Assembly (NCBI RefSeq): GCF_002980555.1
Contig: NZ_PVBT01000009.1
Location: forward strand, 1 to 64,000
From: Phyllobacterium myrsinacearum
Lineage (GTDB): Bacteria; Pseudomonadota; Alphaproteobacteria; Rhizobiales; Rhizobiaceae
Length of the DNA: 64,000 bases
Direction: 5' to 3'
Numbering within the stretch: the stretch's first letter is position 1; each line of letters starts with the position of its first letter. The translations under genes were made by a program, and so were the position numbers. Below the pieces are notes generated by a model. That model was not told the origin of the DNA. It searched no databases and saw only the letters and a list, made by a program, of their open reading frames with translations. This document shows positions 7,153-17,647 of the stretch, one piece after another.

Positions 7153-8271
7153 TTACTTTTCGAAGTAGGTGGGTTTCCCATCGTTCCCTTTTTTCCACTC
7201 GTATATGATATAATCCGGTCGCGTGATGTCGCCCTTTGAATCGAAGCTGATGTCACCGATGGCGGTTGACACTGGACCGTTCGCTTTGATGGTATCTGCC
7301 ACTTTCTGAGCATCGGTTGCGGAACCGCTCTTGGCAATGGCGGACGCGAGAATCTGAACCGCAGCGTAAGAGTAGAGAGTATACGCTTCCGGCTCAAAGC
7401 CAGCGGCGTGAAACTTCTCGACAATATCGTGGGCGGCTGGATTCTTCCGTGGGTCTGGCGCGAAGGTGTTAAGTGTGCCGATTACAGCGTCACCCGCGAT
7501 AGAAGCGAGTTCACTCGACACCATACCGTCACCCGAGAACAGCGTTGCCTTCAGACCTTGGTCCGCAGACTGCCTCATGATCAGGCCAGCCTCGGTATGT
7601 AGGCCACCGAAGTAGATTAATGTAACACCGGCCTTCTTCATCTTGGCTATGAGGGCCGAGAAGTCTTTGTCGCCGATAAGGATGCCTTCATATACTACCT
7701 CGGTCAGACCACTAGCATTTAGTACCTTTTTTGCTACATCTACGAGACCTTGGCCATATGGTGTCCTGTCATGAATAATGGCAATCTTGGCATTTTTGAA
7801 GTTGGCAGCAATATACTCACCAGCGACCTTTCCCTGCTGATCGTCGCGCCCGCAGGTGCGAAATGTGTTCCACAAGCCGCGTTCGGTATACTGCGGGTTG
7901 GTTGACGCCGGTGTAATCTCAAGCACACCATTCTCGGCATAAACTTCCGAAGCCGGAATTGAGACACCAGAGTTGAAGTGCCCAACTACGAACTTGACGC
8001 CATCTGCGACGAACTTGTTGGCAACTGAGATGCCCTGCTTTGGATCGGAGACATCATCCCCGACCACTATCTTTATCTGCTGGCCGAGGACGCCGCCGAT
8101 GGCATTAATATCAGCCGCAGCGCGTTCGGCACCCTTTTGGAATTGTGCGCCAAACGCGGCATTCGGACCAGTAATTGGTCCGGCAACCCCGATCAGGATA
8201 TCAGCATTCGCGTGGCCACCGAGTGCGACTAGCGCGGTAACGGCAACGACTGACAAAAGTGACTTTTTCAT
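7153..8271 (-). CDS. Branched-chain amino acid-type periplasmic binding protein
   Basis: The protein has 372 residues. It opens with a signal peptide ([19 protein letters not shown], cleaved after HANA) and continues with [19 protein letters not shown], the LivJ/LivK-type type I periplasmic binding fold. [31 protein letters not shown] and the late DGKPTYF end fit the family. It is the last gene of the operon, 111 bases after the ligase, with no permease or ATPase genes in the window. It presumably delivers the pathway substrate to a LivHMGF-type transporter encoded elsewhere. A branched or dialkyl amino acid is the likely ligand, inferred from the operon. Confidence 0.85.
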   Translation of the reverse strand: MKKSLLSVVAVTALVALGGHANADILIGVAGPITGPNAAFGAQFQKGAERAAADINAIGGVLGQQIKIVVGDDVSDPKQGISVANKFVADGVKFVVGHFNSGVSIPASEVYAENGVLEITPASTNPQYTERGLWNTFRTCGRDDQQGKVAGEYIAANFKNAKIAIIHDRTPYGQGLVDVAKKVLNASGLTEVVYEGILIGDKDFSALIAKMKKAGVTLIYFGGLHTEAGLIMRQSADQGLKATLFSGDGMVSSELASIAGDAVIGTLNTFAPDPRKNPAAHDIVEKFHAAGFEPEAYTLYSYAAVQILASAIAKSGSATDAQKVADTIKANGPVSTAIGDISFDSKGDITRPDYIIYEWKKGNDGKPTYFEK

Positions 8272-8382
8272 TTAACGTTCCCATTTATATTGTGGGCGTT
8301 CGATGGTGCTTTCGTGCGGTGCCCACTTATCACGCAAAAAGCAAACTGATCGGCTCCTATCACATCGGGATATTTGAGTGTG

Positions 8383-10017
8383 CTATCTGTCGCCTCGATC
8401 GAAGGTCGCGTGGCTTACACCTCGTTGTTTCAACGCGCTTCGAGCGATCTTTTCAGTTGGGGTTCTTGGAAGCGGCGTGTCGGTGATTTCGATGTAGCGC
8501 GGAATCATATGTCGGGGTGCCGACTCTCTGAAATGGCTGAGTAAGTCTGAAGGTTGTACCGGGGATCCCGCTCTGCGCATCGCGACAACCATGATGTCCT
8601 CTTCAGTGAATTCCGACGGAATACCGAAGGCGACGCTTTCCACTATGTCCGGATGTTTCTCAGCAACGGATTCTACTTCATAGGCGGAAATGTTCTCGCC
8701 CCGACGCCGGATAGCCTCGTCTAGACGATGCCTGAAATACAGCCATCCTTCTTCGTCCATGAAGCCAGCATCACCGGAGTGGTACCAAAGGTTTCTGAGC
8801 GTCTGTACAGTCTTTGAATCGGACCGGTAGTAGCCCGAAAACATGCTCCAGCTCTTTTTCGGACGTGACACGATCTCGCCAACGATGCCGGGCGGGAGGC
8901 GTCCGTCCGTTTCATCCATTATTGCGACTTCCCAGTCAGGATGGATTCGGCCGCACGAGCCCGGCCGCGTTTCGTCTGCTGTGTCTAAGGTCACAAAACT
9001 GGTTTCCGTCTGCCCGTAACCGGTAACGAGTCGAATGCCGAAACGCTGTTCGAACACTTCCTTATCCGGCGCCATAGGAATGCATTGGCATATCCTGACC
9101 GGATTTTGGCTATCGTTTTCAGACTCCGGCATCCGCATGAGAATGACTGCCATGGCACCCAGCAAATTTGTGGCGGACGCGCCGCTCGCGCGGACTTGAT
9201 CCCAAAATCTGGATGCGCTGAAGCCATCCACTAAAGTTGCGCTAGTGCCGTATATGAGTGGCATGTAGACGCCGAACATCTGGGCATCGGTGTGGAACAG
9301 CGGCAAAGCCGAGAAATAGCTATCGCTGGTCGTGTAACCCAAATTGCACGCCATCGCCGCGACCCAGGAATAGCAATGGTGGTGAGACATCAACGCGCCT
9401 TTGGCCGGGCCAGTTGTGCCGGACGTGTATAAGATTGCCATCGGATCCGAGTAGTGGATGTCAACCAAGTCGAAGTCCAACTGCGGTGCCAAACATTCGT
9501 CGAAAGCCACAATCCGATCGATCTTGATGCCGGCGGCACGACCTTCTTTCGGATCAGCTCCGACGAGAACAAGGGTCCGGATACCGGACAATCTGTCCTG
9601 CACCTTGGCGATTTCCGTCAGTGCAGCTGCGTCAATTACAAGCACTTCGGCTCCGCAATTGTTCAGGTTATGACACAGCAGGTCGCCTTTCAGACCGGGA
9701 TTGTTCGGCACTTCGATTGCACCCAACTTTGATACTGCGAACCATGTCGCGACGAATTCGAAGCAATTGGGCAGAAGTATTGCTACTCGATCCAGCCGGG
9801 TTACGCCCAGTTTGCGAAAACCATGAGCCAGTTGGTTAGAGATCAACAGCATCTCCTCAAAACTGGCCGAACGCCCGCATACTTCGATAAATTTCTTGCT
9901 GCCGAACTGTTCGGCCTGCCTCAGCAGGATCTTCGGCAGCACCCGGCTCTCAATATCGATTTCATCTTTACCGGGAATATAAAACTGAGGAGAAACTTCA
10001 CTGGTTGTCACGAACAT
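8383..10017 (-). CDS. Acyl-CoA synthetase/ligase of the AMP-forming family
   Basis: The adenylate-forming P-loop is ILYTSGTTGPAKGALMSHHH, followed by VTGYGQTETS (core motif) and the hinge region YFRHRLDEAIRRRGENIS. The C-terminal LPRTPTEKIAR holds the catalytic Lys. The overall length of about 544 residues matches CaiC-like and 2-hydroxyisobutyrate-CoA ligase-like enzymes. ATG 10017 is preceded by AGAAGG and starts three bases after the hydratase stop. It should activate the pathway carboxylic acid as its CoA thioester for the B12 mutase encoded upstream. Substrate identity is inferred from context only. Confidence 0.85.
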   Translation of the reverse strand: MFVTTSEVSPQFYIPGKDEIDIESRVLPKILLRQAEQFGSKKFIEVCGRSASFEEMLLISNQLAHGFRKLGVTRLDRVAILLPNCFEFVATWFAVSKLGAIEVPNNPGLKGDLLCHNLNNCGAEVLVIDAAALTEIAKVQDRLSGIRTLVLVGADPKEGRAAGIKIDRIVAFDECLAPQLDFDLVDIHYSDPMAILYTSGTTGPAKGALMSHHHCYSWVAAMACNLGYTTSDSYFSALPLFHTDAQMFGVYMPLIYGTSATLVDGFSASRFWDQVRASGASATNLLGAMAVILMRMPESENDSQNPVRICQCIPMAPDKEVFEQRFGIRLVTGYGQTETSFVTLDTADETRPGSCGRIHPDWEVAIMDETDGRLPPGIVGEIVSRPKKSWSMFSGYYRSDSKTVQTLRNLWYHSGDAGFMDEEGWLYFRHRLDEAIRRRGENISAYEVESVAEKHPDIVESVAFGIPSEFTEEDIMVVAMRRAGSPVQPSDLLSHFRESAPRHMIPRYIEITDTPLPRTPTEKIARSALKQRGVSHATFDRGDR

Positions 10018-10019
10018 GG

Positions 10020-10769
10020 TCAAAACCTTCTTGCTCGCGCCTGCGATTCTGCAGAGAGAAAACCATGAATGGTGGCTGTGGTCTCGATGGTCATAGCCTC
10101 GTCAAGGGATGAGTGAAAACCAACGTTGATTGCACGCTTTATGTCGGCAACCGACTTCGCAGGACGCTCTGCAATCATTAAAGCCAGCTTTTTCGCCTCG
10201 CCTAGCAGCTCCGCAGCCGGGACGACTTTCCACGCGATCCCCACCTCGAGCGCTTTCTTCGCGTCGTGGCGCTCGCCGAACATGATCAGTTCTTTTGCGA
10301 CTTGGGGCCCCACCTGCTTCGTCAAAAGTGCGGTCACGCCGCCCGTGACGAAGAAGCCGTAGCTTACTTCGGGGAAGAACCATCTCGCACTATCGGCAAA
10401 CAGCCTGAAATCGCAGTTGATAGCCCATTCGAGAGCGCCGCCCACGCACCAGCCGTGCACCGCAGCAATCACAATCTTCCTGGATCGCATGATCTGTAAC
10501 GTGATGTCCTGAATGGCCTCAACCCACGCCTGTGTCGCTGCCTCGGATTCAGTCTGAACATCAAGATCTTTCAGGTCATCGCCTGAACAGAAGGCTCGCC
10601 CTTCACCGTGGACAATGATGACACGGATGGACTCCTCGGCCTCTGCTCTCGAAAGCGCCTCGGCGAGCTCATCAACAAGCTGCCTGTTCATCGCGTTGAG
10701 CCGTTCCGGCCGGTTCAGCTTGACCCAGGCCGTAGACCCTTCGTGTATGGAAATAACCGCAGCTGTCAT
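10020..10769 (-). CDS. Enoyl-CoA hydratase/isomerase family protein
   Basis: The 249-residue crotonase-fold protein has the oxyanion-hole segments AFCSGDDLKDL and VHGWCVGGALEWAINCD. The Glu of GGALEW and the Glu of FFPEVSYG match the two catalytic Glu residues of true hydratases. The start ATG 10769 has an excellent ribosome-binding site (GGAGGA) and overlaps the end of the mutase large-subunit gene. In the operon it could hydrate or dehydrate the linear 3-hydroxyacyl-CoA product of the mutase. Other crotonase chemistries (isomerase, thioesterase) are not excluded. Confidence 0.85.
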   Translation of the reverse strand: MTAAVISIHEGSTAWVKLNRPERLNAMNRQLVDELAEALSRAEAEESIRVIIVHGEGRAFCSGDDLKDLDVQTESEAATQAWVEAIQDITLQIMRSRKIVIAAVHGWCVGGALEWAINCDFRLFADSARWFFPEVSYGFFVTGGVTALLTKQVGPQVAKELIMFGERHDAKKALEVGIAWKVVPAAELLGEAKKLALMIAERPAKSVADIKRAINVGFHSSLDEAMTIETTATIHGFLSAESQARARRF

Positions 10770-10779
10770 GGCGTCCTCC

Positions 10780-12480
10780 TCATACAATCATTGGTTCGGC
10801 GTAAGAGCCCCACACGTCTTTCAGCGCACCGCAAATCTCGCCTAGCGTGGCTCTGGCTTTCACAAGCTCTATTGTCTTCGGAAGCAAGTTGATGTCCGCG
10901 CTTCGAGCTTGTTCCGCGAGCTCTTTCAAGAGGTTTTGCACACGGCGCCCGTCTCTATTCACGCGTACGCTATTCAAGCGATCAATTTGCAGCTGAGTGC
11001 ATTGCTCGTCATAAGGATGGATACCCACCTCCGCCACACCGCTTTTCTCATCGACGTGCCGGTTAACGCCTACCGAAATCTTTTCACCGGTATCGATCTT
11101 CCTGAAGGTCGCATATGCCGAGTCTGCCAGCTTCTGCTGGAACCACCCTTCCTCCACCAGCTTGATTGCGCCTCCCCGCTCGTTGACTTCTTTCAGAATT
11201 TTCCAGATTTCATTTTCCATGTCCTGCGTGAGCCGTTCGATAAAATACGAGCCCCCGAGAGGATCGATCACCGATGTCACGTTGATTTCATCGCGGATGA
11301 TCTGCTGTGTGCGGATGGCCAGTTTCATGGCCTCTTCCGTGGGAATGGCAAATGCCTCATCAAGGCCGTTGGTGTGCATGCTTTGGCAGCCACCGAGCAC
11401 GGCACCGAGTGCCTGAATGGCCGTTCGCATGAGATTGTTGTGGTGTTCAACCTTTGTCAGGCTCATCGCCGCGGTCTGCACATGCACCCGCAGCCGCATG
11501 GATTCCGGTTTCTTGGCATCGAACCGCTCGGACATGATTCTAGCGTAGACTCGCCGGGCCGCCCTGAACTTGCAGATCTGTTCGAAGAAATCCTGTTGGC
11601 TGATAAAAAAGAACGACAGCCTGGGCGCGAAGTCGTCTATTTCCATGCCGGCCTCAATGACTTCTTCGCAATATGCAATTGTAAACGCCATGATAAACGC
11701 GATCTCCTGGATCGCATTTCCTCCCACGTCCGACAGATGATATCCGCTTAGGCTGATCGGATTGATCTTTGGAGTAGCCTTTGCACTGTGCATGATTAGA
11801 TCGCGCATAAGCCGAACAGCTGGCCGCACCGGATAGATCCACTCCTTCTGGGCAACATATTCCTTCAGCGGATCTGCCTGCAGCGTTCCAGTCAGTTTAT
11901 GCAGATCGCAGCCGCGCTCTTCTGCGACGGCAATGAACATTGAATAGATCACCCAGGCAGAAGGATTGATGGTCAAGGAAACCGAAATTTTTTCGAGGTC
12001 AATTCCGTCAAAGAGGCGGTCAACGTCGTCCACCGTATCAATCGCGACGCCTACGCGTCCCACCTCCCCGAATGCCATGGGATTGTCCGAATCCAGGCCA
12101 AGCAAGGTTGGCAGATCGAAATCGGTGGAGAGCCCAGTCTGACCCGTTTGAATCATGTATTTATAGCGTTGGTTGGTTGCTTCGGGATTGCCAAAGCCGG
12201 CAACCTGTCGAATGGTCCACGGCTTCCCGCGATACATCGTGGAATGGACGCCCCGCGTAAAAGGATAAGCTCCTGGAAAACCCAAGTCGCTTGCGGGGAT
12301 ATCCGCGATGTCGGCAGCGGTATAGATCCGCTTCAACGGAATGCCGCATTCGGTTTCGTATAACCCCTTCTCCTCAGGCCTGCTCTTTAAGGCAGCTGCA
12401 AGTTCGTTTTCCTCCCACTTGGCCTGCGTTTCCCGTATGTCTTCGATTGCCTGTGCCGAGAACAGATCCGTTTCGCTCAC
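10780..12480 (-). CDS. B12-dependent acyl-CoA mutase large subunit, 2-hydroxyisobutyryl-CoA mutase-like
   Basis: This 566-residue TIM-barrel subunit of the methylmalonyl-CoA mutase superfamily lacks a B12 domain, which is supplied by the separate small subunit. The substrate region reads PWTIRQVAGFGNPEATNQRY and GLSTDFDLPTLLGLDSDNP. Val93 occupies the place of Tyr89 in methylmalonyl-CoA mutase and Ile90 in 2-hydroxyisobutyryl-CoA mutase (HcmA). Asp120, 27 residues later, matches HcmA Asp117, whereas methylmalonyl-CoA mutase has Ala. Downstream, TAAMSLTKVEHHNNLMRTA and GGCQSMHTNGLDEAFAIPTE are family signatures. It starts at GTG 12480, overlapping the MeaB stop. The likely reaction is carbon-skeleton rearrangement of a 2-hydroxy- or other 2-methyl-branched acyl-CoA; pivalyl-CoA-type substrates are an alternative. 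Confidence 0.85.
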   Translation of the reverse strand: MSETDLFSAQAIEDIRETQAKWEENELAAALKSRPEEKGLYETECGIPLKRIYTAADIADIPASDLGFPGAYPFTRGVHSTMYRGKPWTIRQVAGFGNPEATNQRYKYMIQTGQTGLSTDFDLPTLLGLDSDNPMAFGEVGRVGVAIDTVDDVDRLFDGIDLEKISVSLTINPSAWVIYSMFIAVAEERGCDLHKLTGTLQADPLKEYVAQKEWIYPVRPAVRLMRDLIMHSAKATPKINPISLSGYHLSDVGGNAIQEIAFIMAFTIAYCEEVIEAGMEIDDFAPRLSFFFISQQDFFEQICKFRAARRVYARIMSERFDAKKPESMRLRVHVQTAAMSLTKVEHHNNLMRTAIQALGAVLGGCQSMHTNGLDEAFAIPTEEAMKLAIRTQQIIRDEINVTSVIDPLGGSYFIERLTQDMENEIWKILKEVNERGGAIKLVEEGWFQQKLADSAYATFRKIDTGEKISVGVNRHVDEKSGVAEVGIHPYDEQCTQLQIDRLNSVRVNRDGRRVQNLLKELAEQARSADINLLPKTIELVKARATLGEICGALKDVWGSYAEPMIV

Positions 12481-13466
12481 GCCTTATCCTCCCACCCCAG
12501 TAACAGGTGAGCAGCCAGAGTCGGGTCCATGTCTCTGCTCATCACGGCCTGAATGTGTTTGTGGAGGACTTCAGCGTCCTCATTGAATTTATGCTCAAAA
12601 AGCTGCTTTGCGGTGGCGAGTATCCGGGTCTTGCACATATTGTGCTGGCGTTCAGCCAATTCGCCACTCTGTTTTAAATGCAACCAGTGTCTGCCGATGT
12701 TCTCTTTCAGATCACGGATGCACGCTCCGGAAACCGAGCTCACTGCAAGGACCGACGGATACCAGCTCGTCCTAGTGCTCGCCGTTCCAAGGGCCATCAT
12801 GGCTTGAAGAGTCGATACCGTCGCTGAAGCCTCCGGTTTGTCACATTTGCTGACCACGTGAATGTCCGCGATTTCAAGGATGCCTGCTTTGATCGCCTGA
12901 ATGTCATCGCCAAGCCCGGGCGCAGAAAGAACCACAATGGTGTGCGCTGCCCTCACCACCTCAACCTCGTCCTGGCCTACTCCGACGGTTTCGATAATGA
13001 TTGGTGAGTACCCCGCCGCATCCAGAATATCGACCGCCTGAAGGGTTGAACGGGTCAGTCCGCCAAGGTGGCCCCGCGTTGCCATGCTGCGCACGAAGGC
13101 ATGGCAAGCTTCGGCGGCATCGCTCATTCGCACCCTGTCGCCAAGAATTGCTCCGCCGGAGAACGGACTGCTGGGATCAACAGCAATGACGCCGACTTTG
13201 TATCCCTCTGATGCGAAAGATTTGATCAGGGAAGAAACCAGGGTCGACTTGCCCGAGCCCGGTACTCCGGTGATGCCGACAATGTGCGCTTTTCCGGTGT
13301 GCCTGTAGATTTCTGCCAAGGCTACTGAGGCCTCCGCATAGCTGCCTTCGGCCCGAGAAATCATTCGAGCAATGGCAAGGATTCGCCCAGCGAGTATCTC
13401 GGGCACAAGCTCGGTCGAGGGTGTGTAGGCCCCGCGCTTTGCTTGTTTGGACGGGACTGCCATCAT
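12477..13466 (-). CDS. meaB: MeaB/ArgK-family GTPase chaperone of the B12 mutase
   Basis: The 329-residue G3E-type GTPase has a P-loop GVPGSGKST (67-75), the switch sequence VDPSSPFSGGAILGDRVRM, DIHVVSKCDKPE for nucleotide specificity, and the GVGQDEVEVV motif of MeaB/LAO-ATPase proteins. MeaB proteins load and protect adenosylcobalamin in acyl-CoA mutases. The gene is wedged between the small and large mutase subunits with 4-base overlaps on both sides. It has two adjacent ATGs (13466 and 13463), of which the first makes the ATGA overlap. Confidence 0.93.
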   Translation of the reverse strand: MMAVPSKQAKRGAYTPSTELVPEILAGRILAIARMISRAEGSYAEASVALAEIYRHTGKAHIVGITGVPGSGKSTLVSSLIKSFASEGYKVGVIAVDPSSPFSGGAILGDRVRMSDAAEACHAFVRSMATRGHLGGLTRSTLQAVDILDAAGYSPIIIETVGVGQDEVEVVRAAHTIVVLSAPGLGDDIQAIKAGILEIADIHVVSKCDKPEASATVSTLQAMMALGTASTRTSWYPSVLAVSSVSGACIRDLKENIGRHWLHLKQSGELAERQHNMCKTRILATAKQLFEHKFNEDAEVLHKHIQAVMSRDMDPTLAAHLLLGWEDKA

Positions 13467-13909
13467 ATGCGCCCACGAGCGGCGACAAGATTCTTGATCG
13501 TCGTAACGATCAAGTCTGCCCGCGCCTCTTGTGGAACGATCGCATCGACCCCGCTATCCAACAAAGCGGTATAGTCGTGTTCGGGGATCACGCCGCCGGC
13601 CACAACGAAAATGTGCTCGGCTTTTTGCTCCCGAAGGCACCGTCCCAACTCTCGAAAAAGCGGGACGTGAGAGCCGGATAAAAGACTGACTCCGATTACA
13701 TCCACGTCTTCTTGGATCGCGGCGCTGACGACTTCATTCGGCGCCTTGTAGAGGCCAGTGTAGACGACTTCCATGCCAGCATCTCGCAAGATTCGTGCTA
13801 CCACCTTCGCTCCCCGGTCATGACCATCGAGTCCGAGCTTGGCGACAAGCACTCGGATAGTGTCAGGCGAGTGGGCTTCAGTGCCGAAGTCTTGGCTCGT
13901 TTCAATCAT
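13463..13909 (-). CDS. B12-binding small subunit of the acyl-CoA mutase
   Basis: The 148-residue protein is a stand-alone cobalamin-binding Rossmann domain: VRVLVAKLGLDGHDRGAKVV contains the DxHxxG motif, with His30 as the predicted lower cobalt ligand. VIGVSLLSGSHVPLF supplies the SxL element and VVAGGVIPEHDY the GG element. Separate large and small subunits are the architecture of 2-hydroxyisobutyryl-CoA and isobutyryl-CoA-type mutases. The gene begins 16 bases after dgdA and overlaps meaB, so stoichiometric co-translation is likely. Confidence 0.92.
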   Translation of the reverse strand: MIETSQDFGTEAHSPDTIRVLVAKLGLDGHDRGAKVVARILRDAGMEVVYTGLYKAPNEVVSAAIQEDVDVIGVSLLSGSHVPLFRELGRCLREQKAEHIFVVAGGVIPEHDYTALLDSGVDAIVPQEARADLIVTTIKNLVAARGRI

Positions 13910-13925
13910 GAGTTCTGTGCGCCCT

Positions 13926-15281
<1,356 letters not shown>

Positions 15282-15339
15282 CTAAAAGACAATTAGCGGC
15301 TGGCGCTATTCCAGTAAAATTGATAATATTCGGATTGAG

Positions 15340-15358
15340 ATATCAATGGAATTGATAT
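15340..15358. promoter_or_regulatory. LysR-type palindrome between dgdA and lysR
   Basis: ATATCAAT (15340-15347) and ATTGATAT (15351-15358) form a perfect 8-bp inverted repeat with a 3-base centre, overlapping the lysR ATG at 15357. A weaker related half, AATTGATAAT, lies at 15319-15328. The spacing of T and A residues fits a T-N11-A LysR box. The 93-base divergent region suggests the regulator represses itself and activates dgdA. Confidence 0.65.
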
Positions 15359-16217
15359 GAAGCCACCGCTTGACCTTCGTCTGCTCCGCACATTTGTCCA
15401 GGCCGTACGTTCAGGCTCACTTAGCGCGGCAGCAGTCCAAGTCGGTAGGACACAATCTGCCGTGACAATGCAGATGCAGCGGTTGGAAGAGATAGTCGGC
15501 CACGATCTCCTGCACCGAGGTGGAACTGGAGTCCGGCTCACCGGCAACGGAGAGCGCTTTCTTGAATATGCCCAGCGTATTCTGAGCATTCATGATGAAG
15601 CCATCACTGCGTTTTCAAGTGATGGTTTACGAGGGTCCATCGTTTTCGGCTGTCCGGAAGATTATCTGATTTCGACATTTCCATCGCTACTGCAGAGCTT
15701 TGGCAACATGCATCCAGAGGTGGAAATCAAGGTTGTCGCTGCGCCAACCGACCAACTTCGAAAGCTTCTGCATGCTAAGCAAGTGGATCTCGCACTTGTG
15801 TCCGCTTCGACCTGGAGCACCTCCGACAATGTCGTCTGGACAGAGGCTCTGGTTTGGGTCGGAAGACAGCCGTCTTTTGAACTTTATAATTTTGGCGATA
15901 CGATACCGCTTGCATTGTCTGCATCTGATACAATGGACCATAAAGCCGCTTGCGAAGCCATGTTGCGCGCGCGGCTGCGATACCAGATATCATATGCCAG
16001 CAACAGCCTTGCCGGATTGGTTGCCGTTGCACGTTCTGGTCTGGCCATCAGCGTTATGACTAAGCAAGCTGTCCCATCAGACTTGTATATTCTCGGCAGC
16101 CCACTGCCGCCGCTCCCCCGCCTTGGTGTTTTGATCACTTTTGCAGAGTCCGTCCAATCTCCCATAGCAAAAGCTTTCGGTGAGCATATCCGTAAAGTCT
16201 TGAATCGGTTGACCTAG
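15357..16217 (+). CDS. LysR-family regulator of the dialkyl-acid operon
   Basis: The 286-residue protein has the N-terminal LysR winged HTH (LRLLRTFVQAVRSGSLSAAA, with TQSAVTMQMQRLEE) and a C-terminal ligand-sensing domain from residue about 90. It is divergently transcribed from dgdA, with the palindromic site in between. It probably senses a pathway substrate or CoA-free acid. GRTQSAVTMQMQRLE is more like the CbbR/ArgP-type HTH than the three paralogous LysR proteins at the end of the window. Confidence 0.88.
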   Translation: MKPPLDLRLLRTFVQAVRSGSLSAAAVQVGRTQSAVTMQMQRLEEIVGHDLLHRGGTGVRLTGNGERFLEYAQRILSIHDEAITAFSSDGLRGSIVFGCPEDYLISTFPSLLQSFGNMHPEVEIKVVAAPTDQLRKLLHAKQVDLALVSASTWSTSDNVVWTEALVWVGRQPSFELYNFGDTIPLALSASDTMDHKAACEAMLRARLRYQISYASNSLAGLVAVARSGLAISVMTKQAVPSDLYILGSPLPPLPRLGVLITFAESVQSPIAKAFGEHIRKVLNRLT

Positions 16218-16339
16218 TCACAGTTGAGACAGTTTCATTTAGATAGCGGCCACCTAAAGTATTGTTCTCATCCCACTAAACGGGCGGCATAGCTTGTGTC
16301 ATCGATTCCCCATGCATGGGAAACGGATTTGTTGGAACC

Positions 16340-16671
16340 TCACGAATAATTTGAAGCCCCGACCATCCAATGGTGGCAAGCACTGATAATAGTGATCGCG
16401 CGACGAGGTATTCGACAGCAATAAACAATGCGCATGCAGACAATCTCAGGCATGCGCTGGCGAGTTTCCATTCGAGGATCCCGCTGGCGGGGTTTGCACC
16501 GCATAAAGCGATACTGGCATGTCAATGCACAGGCCCGGCGTTCGCCGTCGCCGTGACATGCCGTTCCATAGGCAACAACCTGTTTCATGAGCGCTGGTCC
16601 AGGAATTTTTTTGCCAGAACATCCTGCAAAACGGGCCTGTCCAGGCTCAATTCCGCAACTGGTCTGCCCCC
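16340..16671 (-). mobile_element. IS3-family transposase remnant
   Basis: On the minus strand, VAELSLDRPVLQDVLAKKFL (16585-16671 region) is the end of an IS3-type OrfA. It is followed in another frame by OrfB-like sequence: KQVVAYGTACHGDGERRAC, then CKPRQRDPRM and METRQRMPEI, which match the start of IS407-group OrfB with several substitutions. The sequence peters out near 16340. The DDE catalytic core and terminal repeats are absent, so it is a dead fragment. Confidence 0.6.
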
Positions 16672-16689
16672 ATGAAAGTGGTCCTTTAT

Positions 16690-16912
16690 GAAGTATGGCT
16701 TTAGAGGCGGTAAAGGATGTTGACCACGCCAAGTTGAACAGCCGCTTGCGTTATCGCAACTGCTCATATTGCCTTCCGCCACAAGAAGAACGTCGGCACC
16801 TGAAAAGCGCCAGTTTCGCGGTTCAACGGCTGGCCTGCACGCTCCCCTGTCAACACTTCACCTTCAGCCTCACGATTGAACGCGCATAACTCGGGGCCAA
16901 TGTGGATCGCTA
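16690..16912 (-). other. Group II intron-like 5' segment without a reverse transcriptase
   Basis: The minus-strand segment contains CCCGAGTTATGCGCGTTCAA, GTGAAGTGTTGACAGGGGAG, CAGGCCAGCCGTTGAACCGC and GGCGGAAGGCAATATG. As I remember them, these resemble the conserved 5' domain I region of bacterial group II introns, including the reading-through pattern GEVLTGERAGQPLNRE. It directly interrupts the serine-recombinase frame. No domain V hairpin or reverse transcriptase is visible; the IS3 remnant follows instead. The call rests on memory of the consensus, so confidence is moderate. Confidence 0.4.
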
Positions 16913-17097
16913 CCACATCGGTATCACGCAAATGATCGAGCACGCGTGCGAGCTGAATCCGATCACGCTTTGCACCGGAAACTTTTTCCTCGTAGATATT
17001 CTTGCAGCCAGCATCTGCGAGGGTTATTCGGTGCTGTTCAAGGTTTCGGTCATCTGTGGAACCGCGAGCATATCCAATGAGTATGGCAAAACCGTAA
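16913..17097 (-). pseudogene. Serine recombinase (resolvase/invertase) N-terminal fragment
   Basis: The minus-strand frame reads LIGYARGSTDDRNLEQHRIT, then DAGCKNIYEEKVSGAKRDR and ARVLDHLRDTDVVA, the first about 60 residues of a Pin/Tn3-type serine recombinase with the nucleophilic Ser in ARGST. It has no ATG at the expected place, and after DVVA it runs into the intron-like segment until a stop at 16764. The Arg-rich active-site motif (DRLGRS) and DNA-binding domain are missing. Confidence 0.75.
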
Positions 17098-17194
17098 TCA
17101 TTTCAACGGATGAATGCAGCGTTCCAAAACTTGGGAGATTAGCGGCAACGATCCGGCAGAACTCGATACAAGGTGGAAATGATCGCGAAGTCTT

Positions 17195-17647
17195 TCATAA
17201 GCGCTTGGTCATCAGCAAATAGCGCCCTTCCACACCTGCGGTCTGATAGCCGCACCTTTCGTACAAATGACGTGCAGGATTATGGATGACGAAGCCCAGC
17301 TCCGCCACGGAACATCCGGTGAGCCGAGCTTCGTCCTCAAAACTTTTCAATAAGGCCAAACCGACTCCTCTGCGTCTGAATGAAGGATCGACATTCACCG
17401 ACGCAATCACCGCCTTCTCGCCTTCTTGCTCCCAAAAGAGATAGCCTACCGGGATGTCCCGCAAATGCGCGATGGTCGTGTGGGGAAGGCTGTTTACCCA
17501 CTGTTTGAGATGCTGCTCGATACTATCTTGCCATCTGGCAAGATGATCGTTTTCGATTTCTTCAATGTAGCGTTTTTCCAAGCGATAAATAAAGGGAATA
17601 TCACTTGGTATACCGCGACGCAGCCCCACATGGGCACCCGACGCCAT
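17195..17647 (-). CDS. GNAT-family N-acetyltransferase
   Basis: The protein of about 150 residues from ATG 17647 (MASGAHVGLRRG) has the GNAT fold. The acetyl-CoA loop is VNVDPSFRRRGVGLALLKSF, and the C-terminal strand is FVIHNPARHLYERCGYQ, typical of the family. The substrate cannot be named. It stands alone between the recombinase remnant and the tetR-like gene. Confidence 0.85.
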   Translation of the reverse strand: MASGAHVGLRRGIPSDIPFIYRLEKRYIEEIENDHLARWQDSIEQHLKQWVNSLPHTTIAHLRDIPVGYLFWEQEGEKAVIASVNVDPSFRRRGVGLALLKSFEDEARLTGCSVAELGFVIHNPARHLYERCGYQTAGVEGRYLLMTKRL

